Of a DNA stretch of 64,000 nucleotides, positions 42,737 through 51,389 are shown one piece after another (the stretch's first letter is position 1; each line of letters starts with the position of its first letter). The DNA lies in assembly GCF_004765805.1 (NCBI RefSeq), contig NZ_SBIU01000003.1, forward strand, positions 186,001-250,000, given 5' to 3'. The stretch comes from Halorussus halobius (GTDB lineage: Archaea > Halobacteriota > Halobacteria > Halobacteriales > Haladaptataceae). The notes beneath the pieces were generated by a model. The model made no database searches and was not told the DNA's origin. It saw only the letters and a list, made by a program, of their open reading frames with translations. The translations under genes and the position numbers were made by a program.

Positions 42737-44026
42737 CTACGGCCACAGCCCGCGGCTGGCCTTGGCCTCGCCGACGCGGCCCAGCGCGACGACGTAGGCG
42801 GCGTCGCGCCAGCTCACGTCGCCGGCTTCGACTTCGGCCTCGACGTCGTTCCACGCCGACAGCATCATCGACTCGAGTTCGTCGTTGACGCGTTCGAGCG
42901 ACCACTGCCGGCGGTTGATGTCCTGGAGCCACTCGAAGTACGAGACGGTCACGCCGCCCGCGTTGGCGAGGATGTCCGGGATGACCGGAATCCCGCGCTC
43001 GTCGAGGATGGTGTCGGCGGCCGAGGTGGTCGGCCCGTTCGCGCCCTCGACCACGATGTCCGCCTGGACGTCGTCGGCGTTGTCGGCGGTGAGAACGTTG
43101 CCCAGCGCGGCCGGAATCACCACGTCCACGTCGAGTTCGAGCAGTTCCTCGTTGGTGAGCGTGTTCGGCGCGTCGTAAGTCATCACGGCCTCGGGCTGCT
43201 CCTCGTGGGAGGGGACGGCGTACGTGTCGAGCCCGTCGGTGTCGTAGGCCGCGCCGTTGACGTCGCTGACCGCGACCACGTCCGCGCCCCAGTCGTCGAG
43301 TAGCCGGGCGGCGTTCGCGCCGACGCTGCCGAACCCCTGGACCGCCACCGTGGCCCCGTCGACGGTCTTGTCGTAGTACCGGAGCGCCTCGCGGGCGGCG
43401 ATGGCGACCGACCGGCCGGGAGCCTCCTCGCGGCCCTCGCTCCCGCCGACGACGGGCGGCTTGCCCGTGACCACGCCCGGCGTGGTGACGCCCTCCTGCA
43501 TCGAGTAGGCGTCCATGAACCACGCCATGGTCTGGGCGTCGGTCCCCATGTCGGGCGCGGGGATGTCCTTCTTCGGACCGATGGTCTCGCGAATCTCCTC
43601 GGCGAACCGGCGGGTGAGTCGCTCCTTCTCGCCGGGGCTCAGGTCCTTCGGGTTGACGACGACCCCGCCCTTCGCGCCGCCGAACGGGAGGTCCATCACC
43701 GCGCACTTCCACGTCATCCACATCGAGAGGCCAGTACACTCCTCGGCGGTGACCTCGGGGTGGTAGCGCAGGCCGCCCTTGTACGGGCCGCGCACGTCGT
43801 CGTGCTGGGCGCGATAGCCCGTGAACACCTCGACGCTGCCGTCGTCGCGCTTGAGCGGCACGCCGACCTCGACCACCCGGGTCGGGTGCTTGAGCCGCTC
43901 GATGACGCCGTCGTCGACGTCGACGTGCGTGGCGGCCGCCGAGAGCTGTCGGAGCGCGGTTTCGAGCGCCGATTCGGTCTCCTCGTAGTCCGTCGCGTCC
44001 TCGTCGTCGAGCGTGTTGGTCGCCAT
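42737..44026 (-). CDS. Glutamate dehydrogenase (Glu/Leu/Phe/Val family)
   Basis: A 429-aa enzyme interconverting glutamate and 2-oxoglutarate plus ammonia with NAD(P). The substrate domain has [14 protein letters not shown] and the catalytic Lys in [16 protein letters not shown] (about residue 120), then [13 protein letters not shown]. The Rossmann domain has [17 protein letters not shown] (about 224). The cofactor preference and which of the several haloarchaeal paralogues (gdhA or gdhB) it is cannot be told. It starts 9 bp after the small zinc-ribbon gene upstream, so the two probably form an operon. Confidence 0.93.
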   Translation of the reverse strand: MATNTLDDEDATDYEETESALETALRQLSAAATHVDVDDGVIERLKHPTRVVEVGVPLKRDDGSVEVFTGYRAQHDDVRGPYKGGLRYHPEVTAEECTGLSMWMTWKCAVMDLPFGGAKGGVVVNPKDLSPGEKERLTRRFAEEIRETIGPKKDIPAPDMGTDAQTMAWFMDAYSMQEGVTTPGVVTGKPPVVGGSEGREEAPGRSVAIAAREALRYYDKTVDGATVAVQGFGSVGANAARLLDDWGADVVAVSDVNGAAYDTDGLDTYAVPSHEEQPEAVMTYDAPNTLTNEELLELDVDVVIPAALGNVLTADNADDVQADIVVEGANGPTTSAADTILDERGIPVIPDILANAGGVTVSYFEWLQDINRRQWSLERVNDELESMMLSAWNDVEAEVEAGDVSWRDAAYVVALGRVGEAKASRGLWP

Positions 44027-44035
44027 GTTCGGGAG

Positions 44036-44185
44036 TTATTCGAGGGGCGTCCGCCTGTTACGCATTGCGGTTCCGCAATCAGAGCAGGTCCCGGGGTGGG
44101 AGGCGGCACGCAGTATCGTCCCACACGCCAGACACTCGTACGCGCGTTCCTCGTCGGAGTCGTAGTCGACGTCTCTGTCGGTCAT
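44036..44185 (-). CDS. 49-residue zinc-ribbon protein ahead of glutamate dehydrogenase
   Basis: A 50-codon frame (stop included) with two Cys pairs, ECLACGTI and TCSDCGTAM (about residues 17-41), enough for one zinc site of the rubrerythrin/rubredoxin-like type common in haloarchaea. The N-terminus is strongly acidic (MTDRDVDYDSDEERAY). Its stop lies 9 bp before the glutamate dehydrogenase start, so cotranscription is likely and a regulatory or partner role is possible. Confidence 0.75.
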   Translation of the reverse strand: MTDRDVDYDSDEERAYECLACGTILRAASHPGTCSDCGTAMRNRRTPLE

Positions 44186-44227
44186 CGTCTACTACGTGCT
44201 AGCGCGTCCGGGCCCATGGACTGGCAT

Positions 44228-44274
44228 GTTGAATAGTAAGCCGTCGGCCGCCGGGACCCGGGTTACTATTCAAC
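44228..44274. promoter_or_regulatory. 12-bp palindrome: operator or terminator
   Basis: GTTGAATAGTAA (44228-44239) is exactly inverted at 44263-44274 with 23 bp between. The right arm includes the last codons and TAG of the PAS/GAF regulator gene. The whole lies about 43-89 bp upstream of the zinc-ribbon/glutamate dehydrogenase operon. It is AT-rich in a GC-rich genome, which argues for function: a terminator of the regulator transcript, or a binding site for a dimeric regulator of the downstream operon. Confidence 0.55.
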
Positions 44275-47235
44275 GTCTTCCGGTCGCGGGGCGTTCTCGA
44301 ACAGCGACCCGAACAGCTTGCGCTGGATGCGCCGGACGTGGTCGTAGAACGCCGTGTGGGAGATGCCCAGCATCTCCGCCACGTCCCGGCCGGTCACGTC
44401 GCGCTGGGAGTCGAAAAAGCCCGCGTGGTAGGCCATCCTGGCCACTTCGAGCTGGCGCTCGGTGAGCTCGTCGAGCAGCCGGCCCGGCCGACCCGCCGTG
44501 TCGAGCGCCCGGGTCCGCTCGCGTCGGGCGACGAGCTCGGCGTCGTCGTAAGCGTTCGACACCACCTCGTCTATCGACCGGGCCGTGACCGAGTCGGGCA
44601 CGTCGACCGAAAGCGAGAGCCCGTCGGGGGTCGCCCGCAGACTGCGGGCGACCGCCCCGTGGTCGGCGAGCGCCGTCGCCACGACCGCCTCGCGGACGCC
44701 CAGTCCGACCAGATCGGCGTCGTCGGACTCCCGGACGGACTCGGCGTCGGCGACGCCCACGAGGTCGTCGGCCGCCTCGAGCACGCGGTCGGCCCCGCCG
44801 GGTTCGGTGGCGACGAACACCAGGGTCGTGTCGTCGTCGCGGTCGGCGGTCCCCTCGACGGTGAGCGGCGCGTCGCTCTCGTCGGCGAGTCGAGCGAGGG
44901 TCGCGTTCGGGTCCGGCACGTCGTATTCGAGTTCGACCACCGCGTCGCTCCGGAGCGCCTCCTTGCGCTGGGCCGCGTTGATGGCCGACGCGACGGTGTC
45001 GCCGAGCTCCGAGAGCACCGACCGGACCATCTCGTCGAAGGCGTCGGGTTCCTCGGCGTAGATGGTCAGCGTCCCCAACAGCACGTCGTCGTACGCCAGC
45101 GGAATCGCCAGCACCGACTGGAAGTCGCGGGCGAGAGCCTCCCTGCACCACCGGCCGGCCCGGAGTCGGTCGGCGACGTTCGAGACCAGTACGGTCTCGC
45201 GCTCGGCGGCGGCCCGGAGGCTGGGTTCGGCCCCCGGGAGGGCGTCGGACTCGGCCGCCGGTCGCCCGGCGTCGAGCGACAGCGACACGTCGTCGAGGTA
45301 CCCCCGGTCGTCCCCGGCCCACGTCCCGGGCTGGAGCGTCCGGTCTGGCCCCGCGGTCTCGCCGACCCACGCGAACGCGAACCGGTCGTCGTCGGTCAGC
45401 CGGTCGCAGACCGCCGCCTCGATGGTCCCGCGGGACCCCGCCCCGACCAGCGCCTGGTCTATCTCGCGGATGAACTCGTTGACCCGGTTGAGCTGGGAGA
45501 GCCGCTCGTTCTGGCGCTGGAGTCGCCGGTCGCGGTCCCGGAGTTCCCGGTCGCGGTCGACCCGGTCGAACGCCGCCTCGGCGGTCGCCGCGACCAGTTC
45601 GACCACGTCCTCGCCGACCTCGTCGAACGAGTCGCCGTCGGTCGCGGCGGCCAGAAAGACCCCGTGGTCGCCCAGCGGGACCGCGACGTACTCGTCCAGC
45701 GGCGCGAGCGGGCCGGCCCCGGCGTCGGGCGCGCCCCCGGGGTGGGACTGGCCGTCGACCGACCGAGTCTCGCCCTCGACGAACGCCCGGCCGACGGCCG
45801 TCTCCCGGTCGGGCCGGAGTTCCGGGAGCGTCCCGACCGCCGCCGCCAGTTCGTCGGAGGTGGCCGTGGGGTACAACACGTTGTCCTCGCGGTCGAACTG
45901 GTAGACCGCCGCGGCGGCCGACGGCAGGATGTCGGTCGCGTCCGACGCCACGCGGTCGGCTATCTCCGGCCCGGTCTCGGCGTACAGCAGGTTCCGGCTG
46001 GTGCGGTGGAGCTGGGTGAGCGCGCGCTCGCGCTGCTTTCGTCGGGTGATGTCCCGGCAGCTGTACAGCGTCGTCCCGTCCTGAATCGACACGCGTCGAA
46101 CGTTGACCAGCAGGGTGTGCTCGCGGCCGTCCTCGTCGGTCGCGGTGCACTCGACGTTGGTGAGGACGCCCTCCTCGTCCAGTCGCTCGCGGTCGAACAG
46201 GTCCTCGCCGAGGAGCTCGTCGATGGTGCCGAGGGCGTGTATCTCCTCGGCGCTGTAGCCGAAGATGAAGTGGACGTTCGGGCAGACGTAGGTGAACGCG
46301 CCGTCGTCGTCGGTGACGAGGACGGTGTCGGTCATGTTGTTGAGCGTCACGCGGTGGAGCTCCTCGGACTCGCGGAGTCGGGCCTCCAGTCGCGCGCGCT
46401 CGGCGACCGCCCGCCCGTCCACGAGCAGTCGGTCGGCGGCCCCGTCGTCGGCGGCGATGTCCCCGACCGGGCGCACCGTGAACTCGAATCGAACGCCGCC
46501 GTCGCCGCCGGGGAGTCGGGCCTCGAAGTCGGCGTACTCACCCTGTCGAGCCCGGCCGACGGCGCGCTGGAGCGTTCGCCGGACTCCGTCGGCGTCGGGC
46601 CACGGGAGCGCCCAGAGTCGCTTGCCGAGGGCGGTGCGCTCCCCGACCCCGAACCGTTCGAGCGCGGCCTCGTTCGCCCGAACCACGGTCCCGTCGGGGT
46701 CGAGGACCGCCGCGAACTGGTCGGGCGTCTCGAAGAACGCCGCGAACGCGTCGGCCCGCTCGTCGTTCCGGCGTCGGTCGACGGCCCGCCGACACCGACG
46801 GCGGAGGTCGGCGGGGTCGGCGTCCGCCGGGACGTAGTCGGCGACGCCCGCGTCGAGGGCACGGCTGGCCAGCGACTCGTCGCCGCCGGCGGGCGCGAGG
46901 ACGAACGCCGGCGGGTCGGTCAGCGAGCGCAGGTCCGACAGGAGGTCGAGCCCGGTCGCGTCGTCGAGTTCGGACGCGGCGACGACGCAGTCGACGCGGT
47001 CGCTCGGGTCGCGGTCGCTCGCGGCCGTCGCCGTGTTCGTGGCCGGTCCGGCGTTCGCGGCCGTCCCGGCGACGACCGCGACGGCTCGCTCGGCCGTCCC
47101 GACGGCTCGCGTCGAGACCGCGTCCGACGACTCGAACGCGGATTCGAGACTCGCTCGCCACTCGTCCGGGCCCGCGAGCAGGACCGAGACCGGGCCGTCC
47201 TCCCCGGGGGCGTCGGCTTCCCGACCACTGTTCAT
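44266..47235 (-). CDS. Multidomain sensor-regulator: receiver-like, PAS, GAF and bacterioopsin-activator HTH
   Basis: A 989-aa cytoplasmic regulator of the haloarchaeal bacterioopsin-activator (Bat) type. Rough order: receiver-like domain (15-150), PAS (165-285; FFETPDQFAAVLDPDGTVVR), a second PAS with PAC (310-425; NNMTDTVLVTDDDGAFTYV), two GAF domains (430-590 and 620-770), a Bat-associated beta region (790-905) and a C-terminal HTH (925-975; LTERQLEVARMAYHAGFFDS, GRDVAEMLGISHTAFYDHVR). No histidine kinase domain is seen. The start at 47235 follows CCTTATCGG (minus strand, 47258-47266) at about 27 bp. The signal is unknown. Confidence 0.9.
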   Translation of the reverse strand: MNSGREADAPGEDGPVSVLLAGPDEWRASLESAFESSDAVSTRAVGTAERAVAVVAGTAANAGPATNTATAASDRDPSDRVDCVVAASELDDATGLDLLSDLRSLTDPPAFVLAPAGGDESLASRALDAGVADYVPADADPADLRRRCRRAVDRRRNDERADAFAAFFETPDQFAAVLDPDGTVVRANEAALERFGVGERTALGKRLWALPWPDADGVRRTLQRAVGRARQGEYADFEARLPGGDGGVRFEFTVRPVGDIAADDGAADRLLVDGRAVAERARLEARLRESEELHRVTLNNMTDTVLVTDDDGAFTYVCPNVHFIFGYSAEEIHALGTIDELLGEDLFDRERLDEEGVLTNVECTATDEDGREHTLLVNVRRVSIQDGTTLYSCRDITRRKQRERALTQLHRTSRNLLYAETGPEIADRVASDATDILPSAAAAVYQFDREDNVLYPTATSDELAAAVGTLPELRPDRETAVGRAFVEGETRSVDGQSHPGGAPDAGAGPLAPLDEYVAVPLGDHGVFLAAATDGDSFDEVGEDVVELVAATAEAAFDRVDRDRELRDRDRRLQRQNERLSQLNRVNEFIREIDQALVGAGSRGTIEAAVCDRLTDDDRFAFAWVGETAGPDRTLQPGTWAGDDRGYLDDVSLSLDAGRPAAESDALPGAEPSLRAAAERETVLVSNVADRLRAGRWCREALARDFQSVLAIPLAYDDVLLGTLTIYAEEPDAFDEMVRSVLSELGDTVASAINAAQRKEALRSDAVVELEYDVPDPNATLARLADESDAPLTVEGTADRDDDTTLVFVATEPGGADRVLEAADDLVGVADAESVRESDDADLVGLGVREAVVATALADHGAVARSLRATPDGLSLSVDVPDSVTARSIDEVVSNAYDDAELVARRERTRALDTAGRPGRLLDELTERQLEVARMAYHAGFFDSQRDVTGRDVAEMLGISHTAFYDHVRRIQRKLFGSLFENAPRPEDVE

Positions 47236-47376
47236 CGTCGGACGGTTCGTGCCCCGACCGATAAGGATGTCGTCGCGGCGGCGCGGAGTCGGGCTCACAG
47301 CCGCGCCGCGCGAGGGACCGACCGCTGTCGGCGTTCGCCGACCCGCGGACCGCGTCGGCGTTCGAGACCCCGACCG

Positions 47377-48024
47377 CTACGGAACCGGCAGCCAGTCGGT
47401 CGTCTCGCCGACGCCCGTGACGCGGAGTTCCGACCCGCCGTCGTCGGTCGTCCGGACCTCCATCTGGCCGTCGAACAACTGCTTGAGGGTGCTGGTGGTC
47501 TGTTGGTCGTGGGCCGTCGAGTCGACGACGAACACGCCCAGTGCGTCCGCGCTCTGGACCCGACCGGTGAACACGTGGAGGAACCGGAACACGGTCTGGA
47601 GGTTCGAGTACATCAGCAGGGTCGACAGCGAGTGGAGCAGGATGCGATTTCGCTCGACCCCGGCATCCTTGTAGAAGGCTTCGAGGAACTCCGAGAGCTG
47701 TATGCCGATGCCGGTCATGTCCTTGGGCGAGGACGCGTAGGTTATCTCGTCGGTGTCCACCGGGGCCGTCCCCTGCTGCTTGGAGACGCAGTCGACGATG
47801 CCGAGCGGGCCACTCTCCTCGCGGCCGAGCAACTCGCGGAGGGAATCGCGCACGTCCGCGCCGCCGTCCTTCGTCGTGACGACGATGGAACCCTCGCCTC
47901 GGCGGCTACCGTGCGCGAGAATCTCCAGGGCGAGTTCGCGTTTGCCCGTCATCGGCGGCCCGGTCACCAGGAGGTTCGTTCCCGGTTCGACCTCGACCCC
48001 CGCGGGCTCACCCAGTCCGTACAT
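47377..48024 (-). CDS. KaiC/RecA-like ATPase (DUF7504-like)
   Basis: A 215-aa single-domain P-loop protein. The phosphate loop VTGPPMTGKRELALEIL (about residues 20-36) deviates from GxxxxGKT by ending in GKR. IVVTTKDGGADV, LGIVDCVS and the late LGVFVVDSTAHDQQT fit a RecA/KaiC core, and a conserved stretch ITYASSPKDMTGIGIQLSEF lies mid-protein. Such proteins are often next to signalling genes in haloarchaea; here it precedes the PAS/GAF regulator on the same strand by 141 bp. Its role is unknown. Confidence 0.78.
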   Translation of the reverse strand: MYGLGEPAGVEVEPGTNLLVTGPPMTGKRELALEILAHGSRRGEGSIVVTTKDGGADVRDSLRELLGREESGPLGIVDCVSKQQGTAPVDTDEITYASSPKDMTGIGIQLSEFLEAFYKDAGVERNRILLHSLSTLLMYSNLQTVFRFLHVFTGRVQSADALGVFVVDSTAHDQQTTSTLKQLFDGQMEVRTTDDGGSELRVTGVGETTDWLPVP

Positions 48025-48057
48025 GGCAGTTCCTCGCGGTGAAATCGCGACCGGGAG

Positions 48058-48094
48058 GCGACCCGACTCGGAACCGACGCGACCCGACTCGGAA
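48058..48094. repeat. Direct repeat in the leader of the KaiC-like gene
   Basis: A 16-bp sequence (GCGACCCGACTCGGAA) is repeated exactly at 48058-48073 and 48079-48094, period 21 bp, i.e. two helical turns. It lies between the AT-rich promoter and the start codon, within the predicted untranslated leader. Confidence 0.55.
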
Positions 48095-48134
48095 TCGAAC
48101 CCGGCGTCTTCTGACAGTAAAATCTCCTGTTCCG

Positions 48135-48145
48135 TTTATATTCTT
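48135..48145 (-). promoter_or_regulatory. TATA box of the KaiC-like gene
   Basis: On the minus strand an AATATAAAC box sits within an AT-rich stretch (about 48110-48160). It predicts transcription from about 48113, i.e. a leader near 90 nt that contains the 16-bp direct repeat. Confidence 0.45.
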
Positions 48146-48247
48146 TTTGATTACTATCGCACACGCGGAACGACCGACCGATACAACCCGGTTCACGCTC
48201 CGGCGGGGCCGACAGCGCCCGTGCCGGCCCGCAGGCCGGGGGCGCGG

Positions 48248-49363
48248 TCACGCCCGCAGGCCGTCGATGCGGTCGAGCGACTGCTGGCGGACGTACTCGA
48301 CCGCGATGCGGGTGAGGTGGTCGCCGTCGTCGGCCCACTCGTCGGCCCGCGAGAAGTACGTCTCCACGATGCGTCGCAGTCGCTCGACGCCCGTCCCGCG
48401 GTCGTCGGCGAGGTTCAGTTCGGCCGTCACGGGCGTAAGCTGCGTGCCACGGTCCTCGGGGTAGTCGTCGGTGTCGTCGAGCCCGATTTGCGCGCCGACG
48501 ACCAGCAACACGATGGCGCGCTTGAACCCCTCGCCGAGGTCGACGCCGAGGTCGGCCTCGTACATGTTGAGCATGTCCTCGTAGAGGATGCCGACCCGGG
48601 CGTACTGGGTGGCGAAGTACGGGAGGTCGACGTCGGCCTCGAACAGCCCGGCCTCCTCGGGGTCGGCGAACTTGTACCGCTCGCGGACCGCGTCGGCCGC
48701 CGCCTCGCGCTCGTCGGGGTCGGCGGCGTTCCGGAGGCGGTCGAGCAACTCGCGGAACCCCCGGTCGGCCTCCTGGTGGCGCTCGGAGCGGTCGACCGCG
48801 TGGTCGTACGAGGCCCGGACCGCCTCGGGGGTGTCGGGGTCGTCGAGCCACGACTCGACGCCCGCCTGGAGGCTCCGCTGGGCGAGTTCGGCCACGCGCT
48901 CGCGCGGGCGGAGGTTCGTCTCGAAGTCCTCGTACTCGTCGTCGTTGACCGCGTCGCGCATGTCGCCGTCCAGCAGCGCCCGGACGACGTTGCGCGTGGT
49001 CTCGCGGCCCCGCGCCACGAAGTCGCGGTCGACCTCGCGGCCGACGCGGGCCAGCGGCACGTCGCCCGCGAGGACGTGGATGCGCCCGAGCGTCAACATC
49101 GCGGGCAGGACGAGCCGGGTGTCGTACTCGAACCGGGCCTCCTCGTCGGCCGCGCCGGGGACCGGTTCGAGGTCGCCCGACTCGCGGGCGCGCTGGAGGT
49201 CCCGCTCGACCTCCGCGAACAGCCGCTCGGTCATCGACTCGATCTCGGACTCCGCCTCGCTCCGGAGCAACACCGTGGCGAACACCCGGGGGTCCCGGCT
49301 CTCCGCGAGGTGGCTCGCCAGCGCCCGCACCGTCGCCGGAACTCGTGACCGAACGCGACCCAT
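48248..49363 (-). CDS. Uncharacterised helical protein
   Basis: A 371-aa acidic protein with no transmembrane helix or motif I recognise. It reads as mostly alpha-helical (for example MTERLFAEVERDLQRARESG, PRERVAELAQRSLQAGVESW) with a conserved-looking segment ARVGILYEDMLNMYEADLGV followed by FKRAIVLLVVGAQIGLDDTD near residues 260-310. ATG at 49363 (MGRVRSRVPATVRAL) is taken; the frame opens to 49393. It is divergent from the GGGP synthase-like gene. Confidence 0.7.
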   Translation of the reverse strand: MGRVRSRVPATVRALASHLAESRDPRVFATVLLRSEAESEIESMTERLFAEVERDLQRARESGDLEPVPGAADEEARFEYDTRLVLPAMLTLGRIHVLAGDVPLARVGREVDRDFVARGRETTRNVVRALLDGDMRDAVNDDEYEDFETNLRPRERVAELAQRSLQAGVESWLDDPDTPEAVRASYDHAVDRSERHQEADRGFRELLDRLRNAADPDEREAAADAVRERYKFADPEEAGLFEADVDLPYFATQYARVGILYEDMLNMYEADLGVDLGEGFKRAIVLLVVGAQIGLDDTDDYPEDRGTQLTPVTAELNLADDRGTGVERLRRIVETYFSRADEWADDGDHLTRIAVEYVRQQSLDRIDGLRA

Positions 49364-49462
49364 GCCTTGCCCGCAACTCTCGGGCCGCCGCACATGAGGA
49401 TTGTGGAAGGCGTCCCAGCGCGGCGGCCCACCGGGCGCGAACGAGCGTCTCGGAGAAGCGAC

Positions 49463-49471
49463 CCTTTTATC
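49463..49471 (+). promoter_or_regulatory. TATA box of the GGGP synthase-like gene
   Basis: CCTTTTATC is centred about 31 bp before the ATG at 49498. Confidence 0.5.
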
Positions 49472-49497
49472 ATCGCTCCGGCGGGCCCTTGAGGCGT

Positions 49498-50751
49498 ATG
49501 ACGACGCTCGACGGGATCGCCCGCCGACTGGGGCGGCTGGCTCGCGGGGGCTCGGTCGCCGCGCGGACGGCGCTGCCGGTCGACACGAATCCGGTGCCCG
49601 CCGACTGGACCCACGTCACCAAGGTCGACCCCGAAGACGACAAGCAGTTGCCCCTGCTGTACCCGCTGTACCTCCGGCACACCGACGCGGTGTCGGTCGG
49701 CGGGTCGGCCGACGTGACCGCCCGGAACACCGAGGAGACGTTCGAGTTGCTCGCGCCGGCGTCGGTCCCGGCGTTCCACGAGCCCAGCGGACCCCGACAG
49801 GTCACCCGCCGGACCCGCGAGCGGGCCGATTTGCTGGCCATCCCCGAGGTGCTCAACGGCGACGTCGAGGCGCTGGTCGGCGAACTGGGCGCGGCGACCG
49901 AGTACGTCCGCGAGGAGCTGGTGCCCGACTTGCTCGCCGACGAGTACCCGTGGCTCCCGGCCGGCGTGACCGACCGGCTCGCGAACGCCGCGGCGTCGTG
50001 GCTGCTCGCCGAGGCGGTGTTCGAGGCGTACGTCGTCCAGAACCCCGACAGCGCCGCCGCCCGCGAGTCCGGCGTCTCGGCCGACGACGTACTGTCGCCT
50101 CGCGAGGCCAAACGGCGCGCGATGGCGGCCGAACGCCACCTCGACAGCGAACTCGTCTACCTCGAATACTCGGGCACCTACGGCGGCGACGAGGCCGCCG
50201 AGACGCTGGCCCGGATGGACGACGCGCTGTCGTGGTCCCGGCTCTGGTACGGCGGCGGCCTCGCCTCCCGCGAGCACGCCGCCCGGATGCTCGACGCGGG
50301 CGCGGACGCGGTCGTGGTCGGCGACGCCTTCCACCGGGTCGCCGCCGAGGAGTTCGACGTCTGCGAGCGCGCCGCCCGGGACCTCGACGCGGACACAGAG
50401 CCCTCGGACGTCGCGGCGTGGGTCACCGACCACGTCGCGGTGGCCGACTCGAACGCGGCGGCCTATCTGGCCACGATTCCCTCGGTCGCCGACCCCGAGC
50501 GACTGGCCGACCGCTACCTGACCGCCACGGTCCGGGCGTGGCTCGGACTCCGGGGTGGGGCCGACCGCGAGCGACCGGTCGATGGGAGCGCCACGCCGCG
50601 TCTCGACGACCTCGTCGGGACAGGGCTGGTGGATGGACTGTCCGAAGCCGACGCCGCACTCCTCGCGCGCTGTCTGGGCGCGCTCCTCGCGGACGTCGAC
50701 GGGTCGCCGACGCTCCCGACGAACCACTTCGCGCTCTCGCTGTCGGGCTGA
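49498..50751 (+). CDS. Geranylgeranylglyceryl phosphate synthase-like protein
   Basis: A 417-aa TIM-barrel-like protein. THVTKVDPEDDKQLPLLYPL at the N-terminus, LVYLEYSGTYGG in the middle and LWYGGGLASREHAARMLDAGADAVVVGDAFH match the order of conserved blocks in PcrB/GGGP synthases, which make the first ether bond of archaeal lipids. It is much longer than the usual 230-300 aa, with an extra C-terminal helical domain of about 120 residues after the phosphate-binding block (PSDVAAWVTDHVAVADSNAA onwards). It may be a paralogue rather than the main enzyme. Confidence 0.75.
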   Translation: MTTLDGIARRLGRLARGGSVAARTALPVDTNPVPADWTHVTKVDPEDDKQLPLLYPLYLRHTDAVSVGGSADVTARNTEETFELLAPASVPAFHEPSGPRQVTRRTRERADLLAIPEVLNGDVEALVGELGAATEYVREELVPDLLADEYPWLPAGVTDRLANAAASWLLAEAVFEAYVVQNPDSAAARESGVSADDVLSPREAKRRAMAAERHLDSELVYLEYSGTYGGDEAAETLARMDDALSWSRLWYGGGLASREHAARMLDAGADAVVVGDAFHRVAAEEFDVCERAARDLDADTEPSDVAAWVTDHVAVADSNAAAYLATIPSVADPERLADRYLTATVRAWLGLRGGADRERPVDGSATPRLDDLVGTGLVDGLSEADAALLARCLGALLADVDGSPTLPTNHFALSLSG

Positions 50752-50835
50752 CGCCCTCGGCTCGGGTGTCGGTTCGGCGGCACGTCCGGCAAAAACCGCG
50801 ACGTTTAAAACAACGGGTCGATTACGTGTTGGCGC

Positions 50836-50910
50836 GGGCGCTTAGCTCAGTCTGGACAGAGTACTTGGCTTCGGACCAAGCTGCCGCGGGTTCAAATCCT
50901 GCAGCGCCCA
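50836..50910 (+). tRNA. tRNA-Arg (anticodon TCG)
   Basis: A 75-nt cloverleaf: acceptor GGGCGCT (50836-50842) pairs with AGCGCCC near the 3' end with discriminator A. The D arm starts GCTC. The anticodon stem CTTGG/CCAAG encloses loop CTTCGGA with anticodon TCG, and the T arm has GGGTTCAAATCC. CCA is not encoded. A TATA-like GTTTAAAAC (about 50804-50812) lies upstream. Confidence 0.92.
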
Positions 50911-51157
50911 TTCGTTTTCCGAAAGATTCGGGATTATAAACGCACGAACTCCTATTTCGGTATCGCCCATCGACATCCAAAATCTATCATTAGGGGTTTC
51001 CGCCGCGTACTGTACTCAAGCGAGCACCCGGTCGGAATTGGAACTACGTCGAGGTGGTGCGGCTCCGTGCCGATCCGCGCCATTTCGAACGCATGAATTA
51101 CCCGGTTTAAACCGTTCTCGTGGGACTTTCGCGCGCTCGAAAAATCGTCCGCTGGAA

Positions 51158-51232
51158 TGCTCCGTCAGGGATTCGAACCCTGGTCCTTGCCGTGAGAGGG
51201 CAAGATGATTGGCCGGACTACACCAACGGAGC
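51158..51232 (-). tRNA. tRNA-Glu (anticodon CTC)
   Basis: A 75-nt cloverleaf on the minus strand: acceptor GCTCCGT pairs with ACGGAGC, discriminator A at 51158. The anticodon stem TTGCC/GGCAA encloses loop CTCTCAC with anticodon CTC, and the T arm has GGGTTCGAATCCC. CCA is not encoded. The 247 bp separating it from tRNA-Arg hold no other gene that I can see. Confidence 0.92.
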
Positions 51233-51389
51233 GTGCACTTTCGGGTAGTCGGACGGACCGTTTAACAGTTGCGCTTTCGTGCCGTCGTGTCCCGGTTCCA
51301 CACGGACCGCAGCCGCCGAACATTCGCGGAGAAAATCGGAGCGTGACGCCGTTCGGGACGCCGGACGAGGAATTGGTCAGCGTGAACGG

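Noticed and set aside
39740..43303. Long plus-strand open frame across the PQQ-repeat gene and the serpin region
   Set aside because: It crosses several genes on both strands, and its Arg/Gly-rich content is an out-of-frame shadow.
44338..48042. Very long open frame (over 1200 codons) on the plus strand opposite the PAS/GAF regulator
   Set aside because: High GC removes stop codons in the antisense frame. The reading spans two real genes and their intergenic region, which a real gene would not do.
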